Source: Marinilabiliaceae bacterium
GTDB taxonomy: Bacteria > Bacteroidota > Bacteroidia > Bacteroidales > Marinilabiliaceae
Assembly (NCBI GenBank): GCA_016933045.1
Contig: JAFGBR010000050.1
Span: 310,001-374,000 of the forward strand
Direction: 5' to 3'
Length of the DNA: 64,000 nt
Shown: piece after piece, positions 55,256 through 64,000 of the stretch
Layout: the number at the start of each line of letters is the position of its first letter
Numbering within the stretch: the stretch's first letter is position 1
Program-made: the position numbers and the translations under genes
Notes under the pieces: generated by a model
What the model was told of the DNA's origin: nothing
The model's database searches: none
The model's input: only the letters and a program-made list of their open reading frames with translations

Positions 55256-55780
55256 TTACAAATTAATAGCTGAAGCCATCCCTTCCAACTTTGAACTCAC
55301 CTGCAACCCAGCTTTAGCAGCATTAGTTTTCTTAATCTCAAATTTAAGTTTGCTATCCCGAATTACAAAATTTATTGCAGCTCCTTTTTCAGTTGCTCCT
55401 TCTGTTTCGGTAATAACAAGGGTATTATTTCCCACTTTTTGCAAAATTTCATCCGCATTTCGGCCAAAATTTGCATATGATGATACAAATAATACCTGAC
55501 ATTTTGTTATTTCATCGGTATTTTTAAACTCTTTAATAACAACATCCTGAAAACCAAACTTTTTCCCTGCCGATTGACTTGTCATAAAATCAGCAATTTC
55601 TTTAGCTTTTAATACTCCAATAACAAAATCGCCTTGCTTTGTTTCTTCGGGCCATCCAATATACCTTATAAAGTTTAAAGTAAATGTAGCTTTAAACTTT
55701 GCCTCCTGTGCCGAAATTTTCGACACTCCCATACAAAACAACAATAAAGTTAATGAAAAAATAACACTTCCCTTTTTCAT
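55256..55780 (-). CDS. YfiR-family periplasmic protein
   Basis: 174 residues: signal peptide (SVIFSLTLLLFCMGVSKISA), then the YfiR/DUF4154 pattern (FKATFTLNFIRYIGWPEE, FVIGVLKAKEI, KCQVLFVSSYANF, NTLVITETEG, INFVIRDSKLKFEI). In Pseudomonas YfiR is a periplasmic inhibitor of a membrane diguanylate cyclase. Here it is the first gene of the minus-strand run and precedes a receptor whose periplasmic domain would be in the same compartment; a sensor-adaptor role is inference. Confidence 0.82.
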   Translation of the reverse strand: MKKGSVIFSLTLLLFCMGVSKISAQEAKFKATFTLNFIRYIGWPEETKQGDFVIGVLKAKEIADFMTSQSAGKKFGFQDVVIKEFKNTDEITKCQVLFVSSYANFGRNADEILQKVGNNTLVITETEGATEKGAAINFVIRDSKLKFEIKKTNAAKAGLQVSSKLEGMASAINL

Positions 55781-55945
55781 AATATACCTTCCTTAATAAA
55801 TTTAATATTGAGCTGATTTGCTTTCCTACGCAGTTAATTAAACAAGTGTTTCCTTTTTTATATTTTTTTTGTTAAAAACTTGTTCAGAACTTAAATTATA
55901 TTTCAATATAAATACATAACTAATCATTTATATAACTTGTTTTTT

Positions 55946-55970
55946 AAGATACAAAAAATAGTATCTTTTT
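55946..55970 (+). terminator. Small hairpin in the divergent region before the MMPL gene
   Basis: AAGATAC/GTATCTT (55946-55952 with 55961-55967), eight-base loop, followed by T. It could be an attenuator or operator between the chemosensory operon and the MMPL gene. The whole 227-base divergent region shows no other clear signal. Confidence 0.35.
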
Positions 55971-56007
55971 CAAATTGATTTTTTATAGTACTTTCGCAAG
56001 TATAGAA

Positions 56008-58440
56008 ATGATATACAGATATAATACTGATAATATGTGGACTTGGATAGCGCGTGTGATTTTACGAAACAGAATTGCATTTATAATTATTTTAGCAATT
56101 ATTACAGCATTTATGGGATATAATGCCCAAAAAATTGAGATGTCATATCAATATTCATCTCTTCTACCTAAAGAAGATTCAACCTATATTGAATTTGAAA
56201 AATTTGTTAAATTATTTGGCAATGAGAGTAATTTAATGGTATTAGGAGTTGAAAACAATCATTTTTTTGACATAGAAAATTTTAAAGGATGGCAGGAATT
56301 ATCAAAAGAACTAAAAAAAATAGAAGGAGTAACATCTGTTTTATCGGTAGCTCAATCATATAATCTGCATAAAAACAGTAAAGAAAAAAAATTTGAAATT
56401 CGTCCTATATTTCCAGATACAATAAAAAACCAGACACAATTAGATTCATTAGCAAAAAAATTTCATGAATTACCTTTCTACAAAAATCTTTTATACAATA
56501 AACAAACAGATGCTTACTTAATGGCAATTACTCTGGATAAAAAGATACTTGGTAGTAACCAGAGAGTAAGCATGATAAAAAACATAAAGGCTATTGGAGA
56601 TCAGTATTCACAAAAGAATAACCAAATTATTCATTACTCAGGATTACCATACATAAGGGTATCAACTGCAGAAATGATTAAAGGTGAGCTAAACATGTTT
56701 ATTATACTTGCATTAGTTGTAACAGCCATTATTATCTTTATTTTTTTCAGATCGTTCAAAGTGGTTTTATTCTCTATGTTAGTTGTTGGAGTATCGGTAA
56801 TATGGGCATTAGGAATACAAGCTTTATTCGGCTATAAAATTACAATATTAACCGGCATGATACCACCTCTGTTAATAGTAATTGGGATTCCCAACACTGT
56901 ATTTCTATTAAACAAATATCACCATGAATACAAATTACATGGGAACCAAATAAAATCACTACAACGCGTTATTCGAAAAATTGGAAATGCAACATTTCTT
57001 ACAAATCTCACAACGGCATTAGGATTTGGAACATTTGTATTTACCAGCAGTAGAATACTGGTTGAATTTGGAATAGTTGCATCTATAAACATTATGGGTA
57101 TTTTTATTATTTCAATATTACTTATTCCAATTATATTCAGCTTATTAGCTCCACCGGAAGAAAAACACATAAAACATTTAGATCGAATATTTATTTCAAA
57201 AGTATTATCAAAATTAGTTCATATAACCCTATCGCATCGTAACCTTGTATATATAATAGCAGGTTTAATTGTAGTTATTGGAATAATTGGAATTGTAAAA
57301 ATCAAAACAACAGGTTATATGCTTGATGACATTCCGCCGAAAGACCCGTTATACGTTGATTTAAAATTCTTTGAAAAAAACTTTGAAGGTTTAATGCCGT
57401 TAGAAATATTACTTGATACAAAAAAACCTAACGGAATTATTAAATCATCTACCCTAAAAAAAATGGATAAACTGGAAAGTAAAATTTCGAAATTTGATGA
57501 TATATCACAACCATTATCACTTACACAAGTTGTAAAATTTGCAAAACAATCGTTTTATAACGGCAATGAAAAATATTACACTTTACCATCGAACCAGGAA
57601 CGAAATTTTATTTTATCGTACGTATCCAAATCGGGTAAAACACAGAGCGATTTAATTGCGTCATTTATTGACTCAACAAAACAACATGCCCGAATGAGTT
57701 TTCGTGTAAAAGATGTTGGCACTACTAAGATGGATAGTTTATACAATGAAATAAAAAAAATTGCAGAATCAATTTTTCCAAGCGATAAGTATAATGTTTC
57801 AATAACAGGAGCTAGTATAGTGTCATTTAAAGGAACTAGTTATTTAATACGAAATTTAATAATTAGTGTCTTGCTGGCCATTGGAATTATTGCATCATTT
57901 ATGGCATTAATGTTCAACTCGAAAAGAATGGTACTAGTTTCACTTATCCCAAACATAATTCCATTAATACTAACTGCAGCATTAATGGGATACATCGGAA
58001 TTCCAATTAAACCCTCAACCATTTTAGTATTTAGTATAGCGTTTGGAATATCGGTAGACGGCACCATTCATTTTTTAGCAAAGTACAGGCAAGAGTTGAA
58101 CGAAACAAACTGGAGCATTAAAGCAGCTGTTGTATTAGCTGTTAAGGAGACAGGTGTTAGTATGATTTATACAGCCATTATTCTGTTTTTTGGATTTGCA
58201 ATTTTCAGCACTTCCCATTTTGGTGGAACTGTTGCATTAGGTGCTTTAGTAGCATTTACATTGTTAATTGCATTATTTTCAAATTTAATTTTATTACCAT
58301 CAATTCTTTTAACAATGGAAAAAAATATCACCAATAGATCGTTTAAAGAACCATTATTGGAAATATATAATGAAGATGAAGATATTGAATTGGAAGAATT
58401 AAAAATTGAAAAAAAAGAACCAGTAGAGATTCAACAATAA
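56008..58440 (+). CDS. MMPL/RND-family transporter (HAE3-like)
   Basis: A large inner-membrane RND protein of about 810 residues with twelve membrane helices in two repeats. Each half has one helix, a periplasmic domain of about 170-200 residues, and five further helices; the sterol-sensing-type core motifs are GMIPPLLIVIGIPNTVFLLN and VFSIAFGISVDGTIHFLAKY. Proteins of this type export hydrophobic molecules such as hopanoids or lipids. ATG 56008 was chosen; a second ATG at 56035 is an equal alternative, and the frame is open to a TTG at 55975. The stop lies four bases before the polyprenyl synthase gene, so the two form one operon. Confidence 0.85.
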   Translation: MIYRYNTDNMWTWIARVILRNRIAFIIILAIITAFMGYNAQKIEMSYQYSSLLPKEDSTYIEFEKFVKLFGNESNLMVLGVENNHFFDIENFKGWQELSKELKKIEGVTSVLSVAQSYNLHKNSKEKKFEIRPIFPDTIKNQTQLDSLAKKFHELPFYKNLLYNKQTDAYLMAITLDKKILGSNQRVSMIKNIKAIGDQYSQKNNQIIHYSGLPYIRVSTAEMIKGELNMFIILALVVTAIIIFIFFRSFKVVLFSMLVVGVSVIWALGIQALFGYKITILTGMIPPLLIVIGIPNTVFLLNKYHHEYKLHGNQIKSLQRVIRKIGNATFLTNLTTALGFGTFVFTSSRILVEFGIVASINIMGIFIISILLIPIIFSLLAPPEEKHIKHLDRIFISKVLSKLVHITLSHRNLVYIIAGLIVVIGIIGIVKIKTTGYMLDDIPPKDPLYVDLKFFEKNFEGLMPLEILLDTKKPNGIIKSSTLKKMDKLESKISKFDDISQPLSLTQVVKFAKQSFYNGNEKYYTLPSNQERNFILSYVSKSGKTQSDLIASFIDSTKQHARMSFRVKDVGTTKMDSLYNEIKKIAESIFPSDKYNVSITGASIVSFKGTSYLIRNLIISVLLAIGIIASFMALMFNSKRMVLVSLIPNIIPLILTAALMGYIGIPIKPSTILVFSIAFGISVDGTIHFLAKYRQELNETNWSIKAAVVLAVKETGVSMIYTAIILFFGFAIFSTSHFGGTVALGALVAFTLLIALFSNLILLPSILLTMEKNITNRSFKEPLLEIYNEDEDIELEELKIEKKEPVEIQQ

Positions 58441-58444
58441 AAAT

Positions 58445-59419
58445 ATGTCGTTTATATCAGAATTCCAATCAATAACCGAAAACCAGATTAATAAATTAAA
58501 TCTGATTAAAACGCCCAAAGGTCTATATGAACCAATTGAATACATACTTCAGTTAGGGGGTAAAAGAATAAGACCGGCACTTTGCATGGCTGCATGTTAT
58601 TATTTTTCAGGTAATTACGAGCCATCTATTGAAGCCGCATTAGGTATTGAAATGTTCCATAATTTCACCCTATTACACGACGACATAATGGATCATTCCT
58701 CAATACGAAGAGGAAAACCAACTGTACATAAAAAATGGAACGAAAATACTGCCATCCTTTCGGGCGATGCCATGATGGTTAAAGCATGTCAATTAATGCT
58801 TAATGTTCCTTCTGAAGTAATGAAAGAAATACAATCGGTTTTCTATCAAACATCTCTTGAAGTATGTGAAGGACAACAATTAGATATGGATTTTGAAAAC
58901 CGCCAGGATGTAGAAATTGAAGAATATATAGAAATGATAAGGCTTAAAACAGCGATTCTGTTAGCCGCATCATTAAAAATTGGAGCTATAATTGGAGGCG
59001 CGAAAAAGGAAGATGCACAAAACCTTTATAAATATGGAGAATCAATAGGACTAGCTTTTCAATTACAAGATGATTATTTAGATGTATACGGAAAAACCTC
59101 AATTTTTGGCAAAAAAGTAGGACAAGATATTATTGCAAATAAAAAAACATTTTTATTGCTAAGCTGCATAAAAAATGCCAATAAAGAACAATTAAAAGAA
59201 CTACGTTATTGGATTGATGCCTCATCTATTAACCCCGATGAAAAAGTAAAAGCCATAACCAAAATCTATTCAGATCTTAAAATTGATGAAAAAAGCAAAG
59301 AATTAATGAATGATTATTACCAAAAATCAATAATAGCACTTAATAAAGTAAACATAAAACCTGAATACAAAGAAGAATTAAAACGATTTGCAATGAATTT
59401 GATGAATAGATTCAATTAA
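58445..59419 (+). CDS. Polyprenyl diphosphate synthase
   Basis: Adds isopentenyl units to make isoprenoid diphosphates. The 324-residue protein has GGKRIRPALCMAA, the first Asp-rich motif LLHDDIMDHSSIRRGKPTVH, the LSGDAMMVKA segment, and the second FQLQDDYLDVYG. The chain-length-determining region before the first Asp-rich motif (IEMFHNFTLLHDD) has Met and Phe residues; product length cannot be set from it. Four bases after the MMPL gene, suggesting a shared hydrophobic-substrate theme. Confidence 0.92.
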   Translation: MSFISEFQSITENQINKLNLIKTPKGLYEPIEYILQLGGKRIRPALCMAACYYFSGNYEPSIEAALGIEMFHNFTLLHDDIMDHSSIRRGKPTVHKKWNENTAILSGDAMMVKACQLMLNVPSEVMKEIQSVFYQTSLEVCEGQQLDMDFENRQDVEIEEYIEMIRLKTAILLAASLKIGAIIGGAKKEDAQNLYKYGESIGLAFQLQDDYLDVYGKTSIFGKKVGQDIIANKKTFLLLSCIKNANKEQLKELRYWIDASSINPDEKVKAITKIYSDLKIDEKSKELMNDYYQKSIIALNKVNIKPEYKEELKRFAMNLMNRFN

Positions 59420-59468
59420 TAAGATTTTTTTGTAAATTGACTATCAATTTATACTTCATATTTTTTAA

Positions 59469-61012
<1,544 letters not shown>

Positions 61013-61013
<1 letters not shown>

Positions 61014-61261
61014 TGGAAATATTAAATCTCGAAATAATTACTCCTGAAAAAGTCATTTACTCAGGTGACATTTTTTCGGTTGAGATACCCGGAGCTAGTG
61101 GCCGTTTTACAATACTTAAGCAACATGCACCAATTGTAGCAGCTCTAAAAAACGGAAAAATCAATGTTGTTAATGAGCATAGAAAAAATTATGATTTCGA
61201 CTGTCATAGTGGAATTATTGAATGTAAAGACAATAAAGTAACAATACTTATAGAAAGTTAA
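61013..61261 (+). CDS. atpC: ATP synthase F1 epsilon subunit, short form
   Basis: 82 residues, only the N-terminal beta sandwich (ILNLEIITPEKVIYSGDIFS, VEIPGASGRFTILKQHAPIV). The C-terminal helical hairpin that inhibits hydrolysis in other bacteria is missing, as is common in Bacteroidota. One-base overlap with atpD. Followed by a strong terminator. Confidence 0.93.
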
Positions 61262-61283
61262 AAAAAATAAATACTCAAATATA

Positions 61284-61313
61284 AAATCCCGGCATCTCCG
61301 GGATTTTTTTTGT
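61284..61313 (+). terminator. Intrinsic terminator after atpC
   Basis: AAATCCCGG/CCGGGATTT (61284-61292 with 61298-61306), five-base loop, followed by T. Ends the atpD-atpC unit. Confidence 0.9.
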
Positions 61314-61351
61314 TTTAGATTTTATCTTTCTTTGCTATTAAGAAAAAAAAG

Positions 61352-62383
61352 ATGGAGAAATTTTTAATAATACGGTTTAGTTCAATAGGAGACATTATTC
61401 AATGTATGTCGGTTATTGACGAGATAAAAATAAAATATCCAAATTCGGAAATACACTGGATAGCTCGCAAGGATATGGCTCCACTATTAAATATCGACAC
61501 AAGAATTGATAAAATATGGGAATTTGACCGAACAAAAGGAGTGAAAGGATTAATTAAAACAACCTTACATCTTAAAAGCCTTAATTTCACGCATATTTAC
61601 GATGCCCACAGCAATATACGATCAAACATAATAAAATTAATCCTTTGCCCCTTTAGCTTGTGCAATCTTATTGGGAAAAAACAACTTGTTACCCGGCATA
61701 AAAAACGATTAAAAAGACTTCTTCTTTTTAAATTTCGCATCAATCTATTCCCAAAGCCATTTAGGTCATTTGAGTCATTTACCATGCCTCTTAATAGATT
61801 TAAACAAACCGGAAAAACTAAGCTTATACAAAATAATTATACACATATCTATCATTTTCCAACAGAAATAACCGAAAAAGTCAATTCATATTTAATGCCT
61901 GTTATCGATAAAAGATGGATTTGCCTTGTACCATCGGCAGCATGGGAATTAAAAAGATGGCCTGTTGATTATTGGCAAAAGCTAGTAATGTTACTTCCAG
62001 AATATCAATTCGTTATTATCGGAGGATCTACAGATACCTTTATTGAAGAAATTAAACAAGTTGCACAGGACAGAGTAATAAATCTGGCTGGAAAAACAAA
62101 CTTACTGGAGAGCTTTTATATTATACACCAATCACCTTATGTTATTAGTGGCGATACTGGTTTTTTACATGCAGCAGATTTATTTAATAAACCGGGATTG
62201 GCCATTATAGGGCCCACAGCCTTTGGATTTCCAACAGGTGAAAAAATGAAAATACTAGAGGTTAATTTACCATGCCGACCTTGCACGAAAGACGGGAGTG
62301 TAAAGTGTAAAAATAAGATAAACAAACAATGCTTAATTGATATCAAACCAGAATATGTAGCAAAAAACGTAATCAATCAATAA
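61352..62383 (+). CDS. Glycosyltransferase family 9 (heptosyltransferase-like)
   Basis: 343 residues with GT9 features: N-terminal IRFSSIGDIIQCMSVIDEIK, the central PSAAWELKRWPVDYWQKLV, and GDTGFLHAADLFNKPGLAIIG. GT9 enzymes add heptose or related sugars to lipopolysaccharide core. Three Cys-bearing pairs near the end (PCRPCTKDGSVKCKNKINKQ) match a pattern found in many GT9 proteins. Its last 11 bases overlap the convergent GT25 gene. Confidence 0.87.
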   Translation: MEKFLIIRFSSIGDIIQCMSVIDEIKIKYPNSEIHWIARKDMAPLLNIDTRIDKIWEFDRTKGVKGLIKTTLHLKSLNFTHIYDAHSNIRSNIIKLILCPFSLCNLIGKKQLVTRHKKRLKRLLLFKFRINLFPKPFRSFESFTMPLNRFKQTGKTKLIQNNYTHIYHFPTEITEKVNSYLMPVIDKRWICLVPSAAWELKRWPVDYWQKLVMLLPEYQFVIIGGSTDTFIEEIKQVAQDRVINLAGKTNLLESFYIIHQSPYVISGDTGFLHAADLFNKPGLAIIGPTAFGFPTGEKMKILEVNLPCRPCTKDGSVKCKNKINKQCLIDIKPEYVAKNVINQ

Positions 62384-63104
62384 TTCTGCTATTATTAAAC
62401 AAACGTCGAAAACCGTATTTATACAACTTTTGAAACTTCCAATTAATCTTTCTCATAATTGAACGTTGTTGAGTTGATTTAGGAGCACTTTGTTCACCAT
62501 TATGAGAACCTTGTTCTACAAAAGGAGGATGAGCCCAATACATATCTAAAATATTATTTTTTATTAAATAGTTATGCCACCAATCAATAACCAAATGACA
62601 TTTTTCTTTATTTAACTGAGCTAACATAATTTCGGCAGCTTTATAATCAATAATATAAGCAGCAGCAGCCCGACCCATTTTTGCTTTATATAAATATTTT
62701 TTTCTTTTAACCTGCCAAAAAGAAGGCATTCTAAGCGTTGTATTTTCTAATGAAATTATAAAACCAGGTTCAAGTTTTAAAATTTCAGGTTCAAGTTTCA
62801 CCATTTTTTTCTTAAAATCTCCAATAAAAAAAGGATCGTCCTCAAAAATCAATGCATATTTATTTCCATTTGTAACTACTTTTTGATATGCCATTAAGTG
62901 ACTTAACGTGCACATAATAAGTCCTTTTTTTCTACTCTTAACAAAATCAGTAGTTAATAATTCATCAACTAATTCCGGGTCAGCATCTGTAACAAATTCA
63001 AATTCAAAATTCAACTTATTAAAAATATCAATTACTCTTTTTTCATGCAATTCATATCCAACAGGTGCATGAACAACATAAATTCCATCAATATTATTTA
63101 ACAT
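62373..63104 (-). CDS. Glycosyltransferase family 25 (LPS biosynthesis)
   Basis: 243 residues. GT25 traits: N-terminal IDGIYVVHAPVGYELHEKRV, FEFVTDADPEL, CTLSHLMAYQKVV with the LSH motif, LIFEDDPFFIGDF with the acidic EDD, and GRAAAAYIIDYKAAEIML. Members add galactose or glucose to surface glycans. It lies 154 bases downstream of another glycosyltransferase, in what looks like the edge of a surface-polysaccharide locus. Confidence 0.85.
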   Translation of the reverse strand: MLNNIDGIYVVHAPVGYELHEKRVIDIFNKLNFEFEFVTDADPELVDELLTTDFVKSRKKGLIMCTLSHLMAYQKVVTNGNKYALIFEDDPFFIGDFKKKMVKLEPEILKLEPGFIISLENTTLRMPSFWQVKRKKYLYKAKMGRAAAAYIIDYKAAEIMLAQLNKEKCHLVIDWWHNYLIKNNILDMYWAHPPFVEQGSHNGEQSAPKSTQQRSIMRKINWKFQKLYKYGFRRLFNNSRIID

Positions 63105-63258
63105 ACCTTTTTAAAGTTAGTTATCTCAAGAAGATAATAATTAATTAATAAACCTCAGTAAATAAAGTTATTTGAAACAATAGAAATTACTTAATCAGCA
63201 ATTTATTATAAATAATTAAATACATTGGGATTAAGCATGAAAACTAATAATTACAATA

Positions 63259-64000
63259 CTATTTATTTTTTAATAAATTGTAATTCTTAAACGTAAATAA
63301 CCCAAACTCTTTGAAAAAAAGTTGTTCAATAAATGTTATCAATCTATACTTAAATTTATTATGCTTCTGTTTAGTAACACCTTTCCCTTGTTTTTTTGAA
63401 TAATTCAATTGATTTGACCAATTAAAGTTTTTAATTCTGTTTTTCATTATAGCTGGATGAGTTCCAACAAATAATGGAACTAATCCAAGTGGTCCAAAAT
63501 CTTTCTCGGATATATTAAAAAATTCCTTATCTTTTATTTCATCTCTGCCATATAAACTTGCTGAAAAATGATTTTGTTTATTTGAAGCAATTTTAGGTGG
63601 ATGAACCCAACCATAATGATAAATATTAGCTTCTATTTTAATAACCGATAATTTTTCTGTACCGTCTTTTTGCATGTATTTTTCCTTTGAAAAATCATTT
63701 ATTTTTCGAAATGTTTGAGCATCTCTCCACGAATGAATTGATTTTTCATTCCTAATAATACGTATCTCATGTCGATACCAAGCATGATTATGAGTAAATG
63801 CATGATCATAATCACCCCAAAAATGAACATAAGAAAACAAAAACCCTTCAACACTATTATCATTTAAATACTTATCACAAGAATTACGAATCAAATCATA
63901 ATCATTTTCATGAATAACTTCATCGGCTTGCAAATAAAACAACCAATCTCCTGAACAATTACTCTTAGCAATATCAGTTTGCTGTGCTAAAATAGTACCA
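63259..64000 (-). CDS. Glycosyltransferase family 2, N terminus outside window
   Basis: The frame is open to the window edge, so the start is missing. About 246 residues are visible. CSGDWLFYLQADEVIHENDY is the typical GT2 acidic metal/acceptor motif, followed by HAWYRHEIRIIRN and IYHYGWVHPPKIASNKQNHF. The first half of the catalytic domain (nucleotide-sugar binding) is beyond 64000. Not to be taken as starting at the TTG at 63942. Confidence 0.85.
   Translation of the reverse strand, partial: GTILAQQTDIAKSNCSGDWLFYLQADEVIHENDYDLIRNSCDKYLNDNSVEGFLFSYVHFWGDYDHAFTHNHAWYRHEIRIIRNEKSIHSWRDAQTFRKINDFSKEKYMQKDGTEKLSVIKIEANIYHYGWVHPPKIASNKQNHFSASLYGRDEIKDKEFFNISEKDFGPLGLVPLFVGTHPAIMKNRIKNFNWSNQLNYSKKQGKGVTKQKHNKFKYRLITFIEQLFFKEFGLFTFKNYNLLKNK

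Noticed and set aside
32626-55780. Flagellar or gliding chemotaxis operon
   Set aside because: No motor, rod, hook or pilus gene is nearby; gldA is separate, over 2 kb away on the other strand, beyond the terminator.

Overview
The window looks like a chromosomal segment of a low-GC, non-flagellated member of the Bacteroidota, probably a marine or sediment Bacteroidia lineage near Marinilabiliales. Support comes from gldA (gliding ABC ATPase), the long form of IspG, an 82-residue ATP synthase epsilon subunit, a PorV/PorQ-like barrel, a Na+-type membrane pyrophosphatase, DUF1987/SiaC proteins and TAnnTTTG-like -7 boxes ahead of several genes. The taxonomic call is inference from gene content. 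No tRNA, rRNA, CRISPR array, insertion sequence or phage gene was seen, and no stretch over 300 bases lacks a gene.

Layout. 1-6.8 kb: 3' end of recQ, two outer-membrane genes, purE, hpt, adk, obg. 6.9-11 kb: a lipoprotein plus a large ABCG-type ABC transporter (cassette 1). 11-21 kb: Na/Pi symporter, voltage-gated channel with a zinc ribbon, SGNH hydrolase, membrane pyrophosphatase, transketolase, pdxB. 21-32.6 kb: PAP2-like membrane protein, rpoN, asnS, secreted protein, ispG, a PAS histidine kinase, gldA, pdxH, CoA-transferase. 32.6-55.8 kb: 23 genes all on the minus strand, the main point of interest. 56-64 kb: MMPL/RND protein, polyprenyl synthase, atpD-atpC, three glycosyltransferases.

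The 23-kb minus-strand cluster reads in transcription order: YfiR-like periplasmic protein, methyl-accepting protein, STAS protein, CheY, Hpt protein, CheA, two CheW, CheR, a histidine-kinase-like protein whose phospho-acceptor His is Asn, CheD, then after a 201-bp gap CheB, a GAF/PAS membrane sensor, two more CheR-like proteins (one degenerate), a CheB without receiver, a GAF membrane protein, a SpoIIE-type phosphatase (SiaA-like), a SiaB-like kinase, a SiaC/DUF1987 protein, a second copy of the ABC transporter and lipoprotein pair (cassette 2) and a small secreted protein. There is no flagellar, pilus or diguanylate cyclase gene in the window. My reading is a chemosensory system joined to a SiaABC-type serine/threonine partner switch, perhaps acting on envelope export by the ABC transporter/lipoprotein pair. 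The gene order is directly visible; the functional coupling is inference.
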